Source: an uncultured Anaerolineales bacterium (GTDB lineage Bacteria > Chloroflexota > Anaerolineae > Anaerolineales > Villigracilaceae). Taken from it: 37,279 nt of DNA. The notes beneath the pieces are model-generated. The model was not told the origin of the DNA and ran no database searches. It saw only the letters and a list, made by a program, of their open reading frames with translations. Position 1 is the first letter of the stretch, and each line of letters starts with the position of its first letter. Made by a program: the position numbers and the translations under genes. The stretch lies in assembly GCA_937928015.1 (NCBI GenBank), contig CALFXA010000175.1, positions 1-37,279 of the forward strand. Reading direction: 5' to 3'. Of the stretch, positions 1 through 8,173 are shown in pieces.

Positions 1-46
1 ACCACCGAGATCTACACTCTTTCCCTACACGACGCTCTTCCGATCT
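1..46. other. Illumina TruSeq adapter (P5 side), not genomic
   Basis: The first 46 bases match the 3' part of the Illumina universal adapter exactly, including the CTACACGACGCTCTTCCGAT core that ends the adapter. Genomic sequence starts at 47. This is untrimmed library sequence at the end of an assembled contig; it should be masked, and reading frames must not be extended into it. Confidence 0.98.
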
Positions 47-47
47 C

Positions 48-422
48 TTCATCGATTACGAGTGGAGCAAGAGTGGGAAGAAGTACAATCCACGCATCGG
101 CGACCTGTGGGGATGCGTGGTCCCGTTTTCGGAAGCCTATGGCAAGGAACCTGGCATCTACACTGCACCCGGTTATTGGAACGATCACGGCTCGACCAAC
201 GCGCTGTGGTCGAAGTTCCCGCTCTGGCTGGCACAGTACAACGACGGTCAAGCCGACCCGATGCCGCCTTGGCAGGGATACGACTTCCTGCAATGGTCCG
301 AGACGGGTGAGGGCATCAAGTATGGCGTGCCTATCACGGGCGAACGCGCCTGTGAGCTGAACTATTGGCGCGGCACCCGCGCGGAACTGTTGGAATTCTG
401 CGGACTGCCGTCAGAAGAATAA
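48..422 (+). CDS. Glycoside hydrolase family 25 lysozyme, C-terminal part (5' end cut by contig edge)
   Basis: This is the C-terminal ~124 residues of a GH25 (1,4-beta-N-acetylmuramidase) lysozyme, which cleaves peptidoglycan glycan strands. Visible family marks are the DYEW segment near the start (FIDYEW, corresponding to the strand carrying a catalytic acidic residue), GIYTAPGYW, PLWLAQYN, and the late DFLQWSETGEGIKYGV strand that closes the barrel. The frame is open from 48, directly after the adapter, so the N-terminal half, including any signal peptide and the first catalytic Asp, is missing. The gene ends with TAA at 420-422 and runs into a hairpin terminator shared with the convergent ABC operon. 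Whether it acts on the cell's own wall or on that of prey or competitors cannot be told from this fragment. Confidence 0.85.
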   Translation, partial: FIDYEWSKSGKKYNPRIGDLWGCVVPFSEAYGKEPGIYTAPGYWNDHGSTNALWSKFPLWLAQYNDGQADPMPPWQGYDFLQWSETGEGIKYGVPITGERACELNYWRGTRAELLEFCGLPSEE

Positions 423-432
423 CTTAAGCTAA

Positions 433-463
433 AAATACGCCCAGCAAAATGCTGGGCGTATTT
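433..463. terminator. Bidirectional intrinsic terminator
   Basis: A 13-bp perfect inverted repeat (AAATACGCCCAGC at 433-445 and its complement at 451-463) with a 5-base loop lies between the convergent lysozyme and ABC genes. The A/T ends of the stem supply a U-run in both directions. Confidence 0.85.
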
Positions 464-466
464 CGT

Positions 467-2278
467 TTACTTCACCATCTCCCTGGCCTGTTCCACATAC
501 GCCAGGCTTTGATGGCGGAAATAAGTGTTGTAGAGTGTGGCGTAATGTCCGCTTTGACTTAACAACCCCTCGTGGCTGCCTTCTTCGATGATCGTGCCGT
601 GGTCCATGACGACGATGCGGTCGGCGGCCTTGACTGTGGACAGGCGGTGCGCGATCAGGATGCTGGTCGACTCGGAGAGGATCAGGTTGAGGGCCTGCTG
701 GATCTGCCACTCGGTGAACGGGTCCACGCTGGCGGTGGCTTCGTCGAGAATGAAGATGGCGGGCTTTTGCATCAGCACGCGCATCAGCGCCACGAGCTGA
801 CGCTGCCCCATCGAGAGGCGTGCTCCGCGCTCGCCGACCTCGGTGTGCAAGCCGTCGGGCAGGGTCTCCAGCCATTCGCCTTCGCCAATCTTGCGCGCCA
901 TGTCGAGCATTTCTTCATCGCTGACGTCGGGTGCGGCGTAGCGGATGTTCTGCGCCACCGTGCCCGAGAACAGGAACGGTACCTGTGAGACGATCCCCAG
1001 TTGACGGCGATACTGCTGCAAATCGAACGTGCGGATATCGCGCCCGTCGATCCACAGGTTGCCCGACTGAAATTCGTAGAAGCGCGCGATCAGCTTGGCA
1101 ATCGACGACTTGCCCGCGCCTGTGTGTCCCACCAGGGCCAGGGTCTCGCCCGGGCGGATGGTCAGGCTGAAGTCGCGCAGGATGGGCTCTTTGTCGGTGT
1201 AACGGAATCCAAGCCCCTCGAAGCGGACCTCGCCCTTTAAGCGGGGCACATCCTGATGGTCGGTCTGGACCACGTTCGGGTCGGCGTCGATCAGGGCGAA
1301 GACGCGTTCGGCGGCGGAAAGTCCCTGCTGGATCTGCGCCCAGAACGCGGACAGGTTCGAGATGGGCATGACAAAACTGTCGAGGCTGAGGATGAACAGG
1401 TACCAGGCTCCCGCCGTGACGATGCCCTGCTGAATGCTCATCCCGCCCGCATAGACGAGGATGCCGACAAAGATGCCGTTGACCGCGTTCAGGGTCGGGA
1501 AGACCAGCGAGAGCACGAAGCCGCGCTGCACGTTGACGCGATAGGATTGCTGGTTGGCGGCGTCGAAGAGGTCGAAGATGCTCTGTTCCTGACGGAAGTT
1601 CTTGGCAATCGAAATGCCACTGACGGTCTCCTTGATGGCCGCATTGACCTCGGCCATAGCGCGCATCCCGTTGCGGGTGACGCGGCGCGCCAGGCTGCGA
1701 TACGCCGTCGTGAGCAGGAACATGAACGGGACGAAGGCCAACATCATCAGGGCCAGATGCCATTCGGTGCGGAACATGACCACGCCGAGAATCACCGCCG
1801 TGATGAGCTGCGAGCCGACGTCCGTGACGATGACCACGAGTTGCCCGAAATCGTTGGTGTCGGAGGTGATGCGCGAGACGATGCGTCCCGACGAGAACTG
1901 GTCGTAGAACGACAGGTCATGTTCGGCGGCGGCGTCGAAGGCCTGCGTGCGCAGGGCCAGCACCACGTCACCCACCGCGCGGACCACCAGGCTGCGCCGC
2001 GCCCAGTTGAGCCCCCACACGCCCACGCCCACCAGGAAGAGCGCCAGCCCCGCCAGCCCGATGGCCTGCAGGGTCGGCTGCGTTTTCAACAAGTCCACCA
2101 CGCGGCTGACAGCCAGCGGCAACGCCGCGCTGATGAAGGCAATGGCGACCAACAATACACCCACCACGGCCAGTCGTTTGACCTGGGGCTTGAAATATCC
2201 GATGATGCCCGCCAACAATTGACGGTCGCTGTATTGACGGTCGTATTTTTCTGCGTTAAGTCCTGAAAAGAAACCCAT
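467..2278 (-). CDS. ABC exporter half-transporter, TMD-NBD fusion (consensus-Walker-B subunit)
   Basis: A 603-residue half-transporter with about six membrane helices in residues ~25-320 and a C-terminal ATPase domain. Walker A is GHTGAGKSS (384-392), the Q-loop follows in IVSQVPFLF, the signature is LSMGQ (488-492, Met in place of the first Gly), Walker B ends in LDE with the catalytic Glu at 513, and the H-loop is IAHRLS. I start it at the ATG at 2278 (MGFFSGLNAEKYDRQ) rather than a GTG 18 nt upstream. It is the downstream gene of a pair with 2387-4150. The changed signature here and the changed Walker B in the partner are what is expected of a heterodimeric exporter with one degenerate ATP site. 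Substrate (drug, lipid or peptide) cannot be predicted. Confidence 0.93.
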   Translation of the reverse strand: MGFFSGLNAEKYDRQYSDRQLLAGIIGYFKPQVKRLAVVGVLLVAIAFISAALPLAVSRVVDLLKTQPTLQAIGLAGLALFLVGVGVWGLNWARRSLVVRAVGDVVLALRTQAFDAAAEHDLSFYDQFSSGRIVSRITSDTNDFGQLVVIVTDVGSQLITAVILGVVMFRTEWHLALMMLAFVPFMFLLTTAYRSLARRVTRNGMRAMAEVNAAIKETVSGISIAKNFRQEQSIFDLFDAANQQSYRVNVQRGFVLSLVFPTLNAVNGIFVGILVYAGGMSIQQGIVTAGAWYLFILSLDSFVMPISNLSAFWAQIQQGLSAAERVFALIDADPNVVQTDHQDVPRLKGEVRFEGLGFRYTDKEPILRDFSLTIRPGETLALVGHTGAGKSSIAKLIARFYEFQSGNLWIDGRDIRTFDLQQYRRQLGIVSQVPFLFSGTVAQNIRYAAPDVSDEEMLDMARKIGEGEWLETLPDGLHTEVGERGARLSMGQRQLVALMRVLMQKPAIFILDEATASVDPFTEWQIQQALNLILSESTSILIAHRLSTVKAADRIVVMDHGTIIEEGSHEGLLSQSGHYATLYNTYFRHQSLAYVEQAREMVK

Positions 2279-2296
2279 AGATTCTCTTTTTCTCAC

Positions 2297-2377
2297 TCAT
2301 TGCGAGTCCCGACAGGGGCGAAGCGATCTCAAGATTTCTGAAATCATGGGATTGCTTCGTCGGCCTCTTCGCAATGA
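2297..2377. repeat. REP-like imperfect palindrome between the two ABC genes
   Basis: An 81-bp imperfect palindrome fills most of the 108-bp gap. The outer arms are TCATTGCGAG (2297-2306) and TTCGCAATGA (2368-2377), the inner arms CGAAGCGATC and GATTGCTTCG. The words resemble the ATTGCGAG...GAAGCAATC palindromic repeats scattered in many bacterial genomes. It may act as an mRNA stabiliser or attenuator between the cistrons. Only one copy is in this window, so repeat status is inferred from the sequence type. Confidence 0.6.
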
Positions 2378-2386
2378 CGCGATTCT

Positions 2387-4150
2387 TTATTCCCTAAAAA
2401 TCCTCGAATACGCCTCGGAGGTTTTCATCAGTTCGTCGTGATTTCCGATGGCCGCGATGCGCCCCTTGCGCAAGACGATAATCAGGTCCGCCCAGCGGAT
2501 CTGCGAGAGGCGATGCGTGATGAGGATGGTGGTGCGGCCCTTCGCGGCGGCGGCGATGGCGCGCTGAATCTTGTCCTCGGTGGCCGAGTCGATGGCGGAG
2601 GTAGAGTCGTCGAGGATCAGGATGCGCGGATCGGTCAGGAAGGCGCGCGCCAGGGCGAGGCGCTGGCGCTGTCCGCCCGAGAGAGTCACGCCGCGCTCGC
2701 CGATGACGGTGTCATAACCATCCTCGAAGGTCTGGATGAACTCATCCGCCTGCGCGGATCGGGCGGCGGCTTCCACTTCCGCGCGCGTCGCACCCGGCTT
2801 GCCAAAAGCGATGTTGTCGGCGATGGAACGCGAGAACAGGAAGATGTCCTGCTCGATCATGGAGATCTGGGAGCGCAGCGCCGCCAGAGTCCAATCGCGG
2901 ACGGCCACCCCGTCTACGAGGACCTCACCACAGGGCGCGTCGTAGGTGCGGTTGATCAGCTTGACCAGCGAGGTCTTGCCAGCGCCCGTCTGCCCGACGA
3001 TGGCCACCGTCTGCCCGGGCTTGACCTTGAAGGTGATGTCCTCCAAAATCTTTTCGCCTTCGTTGTACTCGAAACACACATCGCGGAACTCGATCTCGCC
3101 GCGCATCGACCCGACGAAGCCATCCGCATTCTGGTCGAGGTTGGTCTCGCGGTTGATCAGTTCGATAATGCGGCGCGCACCCGAAATGCCCAGTGAGATC
3201 TGGGTGTAGGCAAAGGAGGAGGAAAAGGTCGGGAACTCCAACATACGCAGGATGCCGAAGTAGGCCACCACCGCCCCGAGCGTGATCGTCCCCGCGCGGA
3301 ACAGCAGCAGGGCATGGACCAATCCGCCCGCGTAGGTCAGGCCCAGCAGCAGGTTCGGGATGAAGCGAGCTTCCAGGTCACCCTGGCGGACGAAGGCGTC
3401 GCGCACGCGGCGGGCATTGATCACGAAGCGCTCGGTCTCCGAGGTCTCCTGGGCCGCGCCCTTCATGATTTCCACGCCGTCCAGCACTTCGGAGAGATGT
3501 GTATTCATCTCGCCAAAACTGCCGCGCACCTCATCCGTGATGGGAGACATGGTCCGCAGATACCAGATCAGCGAGAGAAAATAAGCAATGGCAAAGATGG
3601 CAGGCGTCAGCAACAGCCACGGACTGTACTGTTCCACGAAGAAGAACGGCATCACCAGGAACAGGAACGACCCCACCACCAGGTTGACGCCCGGGCTGAA
3701 CAGATAGTTGACCTCGCGCACGTCATTGGTTGCGCGCGCCATCGTATCGCCTACGGGTTGCAGGTTGTGGAAGGTCATGCTCTTGCCCAACAGGGACAGG
3801 TACAACTCGTCGCGGATGTCGCGCTCGACCTTTTGCGCCATCAACTCCGCGCCAAAGTTGCGTCCCAGTTGCAGCACGCCGCGGATGATCTGCGAGCCGC
3901 CGATGATCAGAGCCAGCGGCAGTAACACGCTCGTATCGGGATTCGGGGAAAGCATGGCGTTGAACGCATTGCCCGTCAACACGGGCACAACAGCCGCCAG
4001 CGCGGCATTGCCCAGCGCGCCGATGAACAGCATCAACAGGATGTACCAGTAGCGGATCGCGTGCAGCCAGATCCAGCGCACGGGATGGCTGGTATCCGAG
4101 CGATGACGGCGGGGCAGGGTGAATTCAGCAGGCAGGGTGACAGTCGACAT
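2387..4150 (-). CDS. ABC exporter half-transporter, TMD-NBD fusion (degenerate-Walker-B subunit)
   Basis: A 587-residue half-transporter, first gene of the ABC operon. The membrane domain spans residues ~30-325; the ATPase domain shows Walker A GQTGAGKTS (386-394), an EQDIFLF Q-loop, an intact LSGGQ signature (490-494), Walker B ILILDD with Asp515 where the catalytic Glu normally sits, and H-loop His546 in ITHRLS. Glu-to-Asp at this site is the known mark of the degenerate subunit in heterodimeric type IV exporters (TM287/288, BmrCD). The intact signature here would complete the active site of the partner (467-2278), whose Walker B is intact. A TACAAT hexamer 7 nt before the ATG, with no Shine-Dalgarno, suggests a leaderless start. 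Confidence 0.94.
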   Translation of the reverse strand: MSTVTLPAEFTLPRRHRSDTSHPVRWIWLHAIRYWYILLMLFIGALGNAALAAVVPVLTGNAFNAMLSPNPDTSVLLPLALIIGGSQIIRGVLQLGRNFGAELMAQKVERDIRDELYLSLLGKSMTFHNLQPVGDTMARATNDVREVNYLFSPGVNLVVGSFLFLVMPFFFVEQYSPWLLLTPAIFAIAYFLSLIWYLRTMSPITDEVRGSFGEMNTHLSEVLDGVEIMKGAAQETSETERFVINARRVRDAFVRQGDLEARFIPNLLLGLTYAGGLVHALLLFRAGTITLGAVVAYFGILRMLEFPTFSSSFAYTQISLGISGARRIIELINRETNLDQNADGFVGSMRGEIEFRDVCFEYNEGEKILEDITFKVKPGQTVAIVGQTGAGKTSLVKLINRTYDAPCGEVLVDGVAVRDWTLAALRSQISMIEQDIFLFSRSIADNIAFGKPGATRAEVEAAARSAQADEFIQTFEDGYDTVIGERGVTLSGGQRQRLALARAFLTDPRILILDDSTSAIDSATEDKIQRAIAAAAKGRTTILITHRLSQIRWADLIIVLRKGRIAAIGNHDELMKTSEAYSRIFRE

Positions 4151-4157
4151 GGGCAGG

Positions 4158-4163
4158 ATTGTA
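4158..4163 (-). promoter_or_regulatory. Candidate -10 box (TACAAT) of the ABC operon, leaderless geometry
   Basis: On the minus strand TACAAT is followed by 7 nt and then the ATG of the first ABC gene, so transcription would begin at or next to the start codon. No convincing -35 or ribosome site is visible. Confidence 0.5.
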
Positions 4164-4211
4164 CTCCCGTCTCACCGCAACGCGCAAATCCGACCCGTGT
4201 TATAGACTCTA

Positions 4212-4231
4212 GATTGGCAATTTGGCCAATC
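4212..4231. promoter_or_regulatory. Short palindrome, possible operator
   Basis: GATTGGC and GCCAATC arms separated by 6 nt form a 20-bp inverted repeat about 25 nt upstream of the small membrane gene at 4257. The position suits a repressor operator or a 5'-UTR hairpin. No U-run follows, so it is not a typical terminator. Confidence 0.35.
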
Positions 4232-4256
4232 CTCACTTAACCAAGGAGATTATTCA

Positions 4257-4409
4257 ATGAAAATGCCTTCCGCCATTTCCACCTGGTGCATGATCCTATT
4301 CTTCCTCTTCTCGGGCCTGGCCGCGTTCGGAGTCGCCATCCCGATGGCGGGCGTCCTGACGGGCATCTTCGCCCTCGGCGCCGCCGTGTTCCTCTTCCTC
4401 GGCCGCTAA
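4257..4409 (+). CDS. 50-residue two-helix membrane peptide, unknown function
   Basis: A short gene: AAGGAG at 4243-4248, ATG at 4257, TAA at 4407-4409, then a strong terminator. The 50-residue product starts MKMPSAISTWCMILFFLFSG and consists almost entirely of two hydrophobic segments (residues ~8-28 and ~30-48) around a Pro/Gly turn, ending FLFLGR. The strong ribosome site, isolation as a single transcription unit and dedicated terminator argue that it is real. No homologous family is recognised. It probably sits in the cytoplasmic membrane. Its own promoter would lie in 4151-4256, where a palindrome is also present. Confidence 0.75.
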   Translation: MKMPSAISTWCMILFFLFSGLAAFGVAIPMAGVLTGIFALGAAVFLFLGR

Positions 4410-4422
4410 TCCGCTCAAAAAG

Positions 4423-4455
4423 AACAGCCTCCCGTATGGGAGGCTGTTTTCGTTT
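4423..4455. terminator. Bidirectional intrinsic terminator
   Basis: AACAGCCTCCC (4423-4433) pairs with GGGAGGCTGTT (4438-4448) across a GTAT loop, followed by a T-rich tail on the plus strand and CTTTTT on the minus strand. It serves the 50-residue membrane gene and the convergent gene ending at 4468. Confidence 0.9.
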
Positions 4456-4467
4456 CAGGGAAAATGG

Positions 4468-5010
4468 CTATTTCGCTTGGTCGACGAATTCCGCCGAGAC
4501 AATGTCCCCGCCGCCTGTATAGTAAAAGCGGCAGACATCGCCCTGATTGATGACATCCATGAGCGCCTCTCTCACATGGAAAGACACACCGCCCACGCGC
4601 ATTTGCAGGCTACGTACGGTCCTGTAACCCGTATGATCCTGGTTGGCGACCCGATCCTCCACCCAGACGAAATTCACGGGGCCTTCCGCCGCCTTCAACG
4701 AGAAATCGTTTTTGCGCGAAGTCCGATAGATCAAAAAGCCACCCAACACAAGGATGGTAAGCAGCGGTCCCGCCACGAGCTTTAACATGGAAAACAGATT
4801 GTTGGCCCCAATCGCCCCGCCAACGCGCATGATGACCACGCCCGCCACAGCCAGGATCAACACACTGACAATCAACGCATTTCGATTGAAACTACCTACC
4901 CTGTTCTTCACGATGGAGCGCTGCAATTCGCTCACCCGTCCCTGACGGTTCTCTCGCAAATCGACTTCATCAAACTGAAAATATTCCTGGAGCTTCTCAT
5001 TTCTATCCAT
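4468..5010 (-). CDS. Hypothetical protein with two membrane helices and a soluble C-terminal domain
   Basis: A 180-residue protein with no recognised family. Residues 1-40 are charged and hydrophilic (MDRNEKLQEYFQFDEVDLRE), followed by two hydrophobic helices at ~44-62 and ~76-95, then a soluble ~80-residue domain rich in beta-type sequence (VNFVWVEDRV, SLQMRVGGVSFHV, CRFYYTGGGDIVSAEF). Both ends are therefore probably cytoplasmic. The start is well supported by GAGGTGAT 3-4 nt before the ATG, and a TATAAT box lies ~42 nt upstream of the start codon (complement of 5052-5057). It is a single gene closed by the terminator at 4423-4455. A PH-like or YcxB-like fold for the C-terminal domain is possible but is only a guess. 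Confidence 0.8.
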   Translation of the reverse strand: MDRNEKLQEYFQFDEVDLRENRQGRVSELQRSIVKNRVGSFNRNALIVSVLILAVAGVVIMRVGGAIGANNLFSMLKLVAGPLLTILVLGGFLIYRTSRKNDFSLKAAEGPVNFVWVEDRVANQDHTGYRTVRSLQMRVGGVSFHVREALMDVINQGDVCRFYYTGGGDIVSAEFVDQAK

Positions 5011-5096
5011 TAATCACCTCGCTATGTAAATAAAAATCGAATGGAGGGCGAATTATACAAAAGGCTCCGTCGATGCGTCTCCCCAAATGGTCCTGC

Positions 5097-6026
5097 TCAC
5101 AGGCTGTCGAACAACTCGGCGCAATGCAGAGAATACTCCCCGCCCGTGCCGTCGGGCTGTGTATCCCACCAGGCGGAAAGGACCGCGAAACAGGTGGCCC
5201 AATCGAGCAGATGGCGGCGCGGGAATCCCAGCCGCTCCGAGAGGATCGCCAGCCGCCTCTCGGTCTGGACCCTGGGGCTGGTCCCGTCCGAGAGACTGAA
5301 CCACGGGTTGATGAGGAACGGCCCCACTTCGTACTCGGGCGGACCCACCACCCCCTTCGGGTCGATGGCGATCCACTCCCGCCCCGACGAGAGGATGTTG
5401 AAATGATGAAAGTCCCCGTGGATCAAGCGCGGCGGAGCCGACTCGGCAAACAGGCGCGGCAGAGTCTCCTCGACGTGGGCGAAGAGTTTCTCGGGGAACG
5501 GCCCCGTCCCGCCGCCAAAGGTGGGACGCACATCTCGAAGCGCATCGAACCAGGTCGTCAACGGGATAAGCGGCAATCCCTCGGGCGCCTCACGCCATAG
5601 ACGGGTCATCACATCCACGGCGATATGCGTGCGCTGATCGTCATCTTCCAGCGTGACCAACATCTCGCCTGGGCGCACACGCTCCAACAGGAACATGCCG
5701 CGCGACTCGTCCGCTTCGAGCAGGCGCACACAGCCTTCGCCGTTGAAGAGTCGCAGGGCGGCCATTTCGCTGAACAATTCGCGGTGCGGCACGCCGATTT
5801 TTAAGACCACCTCGTCCTTCAACTGCGCTCCCTGTCGGTCGCTCTGCTCAGGGCGAAGCGCATACGCCACATAATTGAACGACAAATTTTCAACGGGCGT
5901 GATGTCGCTCAAACCCCAACGCTGGCGGGCTTCCTCGATTAAATCAGGCAGGACGGCGAGGTAGGCCTCGCCGTCTTGATGGAAAGAATTTCGGATGTTG
6001 GTGAGAAAGAGTTCGGGGAGATCCAT
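5097..6026 (-). CDS. APH(6)/hydroxyurea-phosphotransferase-like small-molecule kinase
   Basis: A 309-residue kinase-fold protein of the aminoglycoside/hydroxyurea phosphotransferase family (the StrB/APH(6) type). The catalytic loop is LIHGDFHHFNIL, with the Brenner-type HGDxHxxN residues all present, followed by the metal-binding WIAIDPKGVVG and the family-typical PPEYEVGPFL. Family members phosphorylate streptomycin or related small molecules, but most chromosomal homologues have unknown substrates, so resistance should not be assumed. The ATG at 6026 overlaps the tex stop codon by one base (TGATG), so translation is coupled to tex; an in-frame TTG lies 15 nt upstream. The family usually has ~270-300 residues, so the gene looks complete. 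Confidence 0.82.
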   Translation of the reverse strand: MDLPELFLTNIRNSFHQDGEAYLAVLPDLIEEARQRWGLSDITPVENLSFNYVAYALRPEQSDRQGAQLKDEVVLKIGVPHRELFSEMAALRLFNGEGCVRLLEADESRGMFLLERVRPGEMLVTLEDDDQRTHIAVDVMTRLWREAPEGLPLIPLTTWFDALRDVRPTFGGGTGPFPEKLFAHVEETLPRLFAESAPPRLIHGDFHHFNILSSGREWIAIDPKGVVGPPEYEVGPFLINPWFSLSDGTSPRVQTERRLAILSERLGFPRRHLLDWATCFAVLSAWWDTQPDGTGGEYSLHCAELFDSL

Positions 6027-8164
6027 CACGATTTCGACCAACCCAGGCCGATGCGCCCGCGTTCGTGCTCGATCTTGACGATCTCCACGTCGATGATGTC
6101 ACCGACCTTGAGCACGGTGCCGTTGGGGATCTGGCTCTTGTGCAGCAGGCCGTCCTGCTTGACGCCGATGTCCACGAACGCGCCGAAATCGATCACGTTG
6201 CGGACCGTGCCCTTAAGCTGCATGCCCGTGACCAAATCTTCGGCCTTGAGCACGTCCGAGCGCAGGATGGGCGCGGGCGTGTCGGAGCGCGGGTCGCGCC
6301 CAGGGCGGACGAGCTGTTCGAGGATGTCCTTCAACGTGGGGACGCCGCAGCCCAGTTCGGCGGCCAACGCCTCGGGCGAGGTTTCGGCGGTCAACGCTTC
6401 GAGGGCGGGGATGCGCTCATTTAACGGCGAGCGGGCCGACAGTCCAGCGCGTTCGAGGACGGCTTCGGCGATCTCGTAAGACTCGGGGTGAATGGCCGAA
6501 GCATCCAACGGGTTGGCCCCTTCCCGAATCCGCAAGAAGCCAGCGGCCTGCTCGAAGGCCTTGGGACCGAGACCCGTGACCTTCTTCAGCGCGGCGCGCG
6601 ATTTGAACGGACCGTTCTCGTCGCGATAAGAGACGATGCTGGTTGCCAACTTGGGGCCGATACCCGCCACATGCGTAAGCAGCGCGGGGCTGGCGGTGTT
6701 GACGTCCACGCCGACGCGGTTGACCACGCTCTCGACCACGCCGTCGAGGGTGTGTGCCAAGGCGGTCTGGTCGACATCGTGCTGGTACATGCCGACGCCG
6801 ATGGACTTGGGATCGATCTTGACCAACTCGGCCAGCGGGTCCTGCGCGCGACGCGCGATGGAGACCGCGCCGCGGATGGACACATCCAAATCGGGGAATT
6901 CTGCCCGAGCCAGCGCCGAGGCGGAATAGACCGAGGCGCCCGCTTCGTTGACGATCAGGTATTTTGTCGGTTGGGGCACAGCATGCTGTGCCCGTACAAT
7001 TTCGGCGACCAGCTTCTCGGTCTCGCGTGAGGCGGTGCCGTTGCCGATAGTGATGAGTGTGACGTGGTGGCGGTTGATCATGTCCTGCAGGGTGTTGATC
7101 GAGCCCTTCCAGTCGTTCTTCGGCTCGTGCGGATAGATCGTGCCCGTGTCGACCAGCTTGCCCGTGGCGTCGACCACGGCCACCTTGCAACCCGTGCGAA
7201 AGCCAGGGTCGAGGCCGAGGACCACGTGTCCCGCCAGCGGCGGCTGACTGAGCAGCGCGCGCAGGTTGGTGGCGAAGACCTGGATGGCATGATTGTCGGC
7301 GCTTTCGCCCTTCTCGCGGCGGACGTCGCGTTCGATGGCGGGCAGCAGCAGGCGCGAAGCGGCATCCTGAATGGCTAGTTCGAGCTGCTCGGCGAACGGG
7401 CTGAGGATGTCCTCCTCGAACTCGGCCTGGATGGCATCCAGCCAGTCACGCTCGGGCACGTCCACGCGGACGCGCAGCACACCCTCCTTTTCGCCGCGCG
7501 TCAGCGCCAAAATCTGGTGCGGCTGGAGTCGGTCGACGCGGATGGAGAAATCGTAATAGCTTTCGTACACGCGCTTCTCGTCCACGGCGTCTTCGATCTT
7601 CTCGGCGCGGACCGTGGAAAACTTGAGCGCCTTCTCGCGGGTGGCAGCGCGGACGTTGGCATTGTCGCTGATGGATTCAGCCACGATGTCGCGCGCGCCC
7701 TGCAAGGCCTCTTCGACGGTCGTCACCTGCTCGTTGAGAAATTGAGCGGCCAGTTCCTCGGGCGAACCGAAATCCTGTTTGAGAATCAACTCGGCCAGCG
7801 GTTCGAGTCCCTTTTCGCGGGCGACCATCGCGCGCGTGCGGCGTTTTTTCTTGTAGGGCGCGTACAAATCTTCGAGCGCGGTCATGGTGACGGCGGCATT
7901 GATCGAGTCGCGCAATTCGTCGGTCAGCTTGCCCTGCTCCTCAATGGAGGCCAGGATAGAGGCGCGGCGTTCGTCCAGCGCGCGCAGGCGGACGAGTTCA
8001 TCGGCGATGATGCGGATCTGCTCATCGTCAAGCGAGCCTGTCATTTCCTTGCGATAACGGGCGATGAACGGGACGGTGTTGCCTTCGTCCAGCAGCTTGA
8101 TGACCGCCTCGACCTGCGACGGTTTGACATGGAGTTGGGATGCGATTTGTTCAGCGTGAGTCAT
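6026..8164 (-). CDS. tex: Transcription accessory protein Tex (S1 RNA-binding)
   Basis: A 712-residue Tex homologue, close to the family length (~720-780). The order of domains is an N-terminal helical Tex domain (KPSQVEAVIKLLDEGNTVPFIARYRKE, here seen at ~14-40), a YqgF/RNase H-like domain starting at ~313 (VVLGLDPGFRTGCKVAV), a helix-hairpin-helix pair at ~480-545 (VAGIGPKLA, VTGLGPKAF) and a C-terminal S1 domain (~640-708, GTVRNVIDFGAFVDIGVKQDG). Tex binds nucleic acid and associates with transcription and with ribosomes. It is the first gene of a two-gene unit with the coupled kinase. A TAAAAT hexamer preceded by TGA lies 9 nt before the ATG, with no Shine-Dalgarno, so the transcript would have an almost absent leader. 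Confidence 0.96.
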   Translation of the reverse strand: MTHAEQIASQLHVKPSQVEAVIKLLDEGNTVPFIARYRKEMTGSLDDEQIRIIADELVRLRALDERRASILASIEEQGKLTDELRDSINAAVTMTALEDLYAPYKKKRRTRAMVAREKGLEPLAELILKQDFGSPEELAAQFLNEQVTTVEEALQGARDIVAESISDNANVRAATREKALKFSTVRAEKIEDAVDEKRVYESYYDFSIRVDRLQPHQILALTRGEKEGVLRVRVDVPERDWLDAIQAEFEEDILSPFAEQLELAIQDAASRLLLPAIERDVRREKGESADNHAIQVFATNLRALLSQPPLAGHVVLGLDPGFRTGCKVAVVDATGKLVDTGTIYPHEPKNDWKGSINTLQDMINRHHVTLITIGNGTASRETEKLVAEIVRAQHAVPQPTKYLIVNEAGASVYSASALARAEFPDLDVSIRGAVSIARRAQDPLAELVKIDPKSIGVGMYQHDVDQTALAHTLDGVVESVVNRVGVDVNTASPALLTHVAGIGPKLATSIVSYRDENGPFKSRAALKKVTGLGPKAFEQAAGFLRIREGANPLDASAIHPESYEIAEAVLERAGLSARSPLNERIPALEALTAETSPEALAAELGCGVPTLKDILEQLVRPGRDPRSDTPAPILRSDVLKAEDLVTGMQLKGTVRNVIDFGAFVDIGVKQDGLLHKSQIPNGTVLKVGDIIDVEIVKIEHERGRIGLGWSKS

Positions 8165-8173
8165 AGAGTGGGG

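Noticed and set aside
1256..2266. A 336-codon open frame antisense to the ABC gene
   Set aside because: No motifs, His/Glu/Arg-biased composition; the ABC transporter on the other strand is certain.
5097..6026. Calling the APH(6)-like gene an antibiotic-resistance determinant
   Set aside because: The kinase motifs are clear, but chromosomal homologues mostly have unknown substrates and no resistance context is present.
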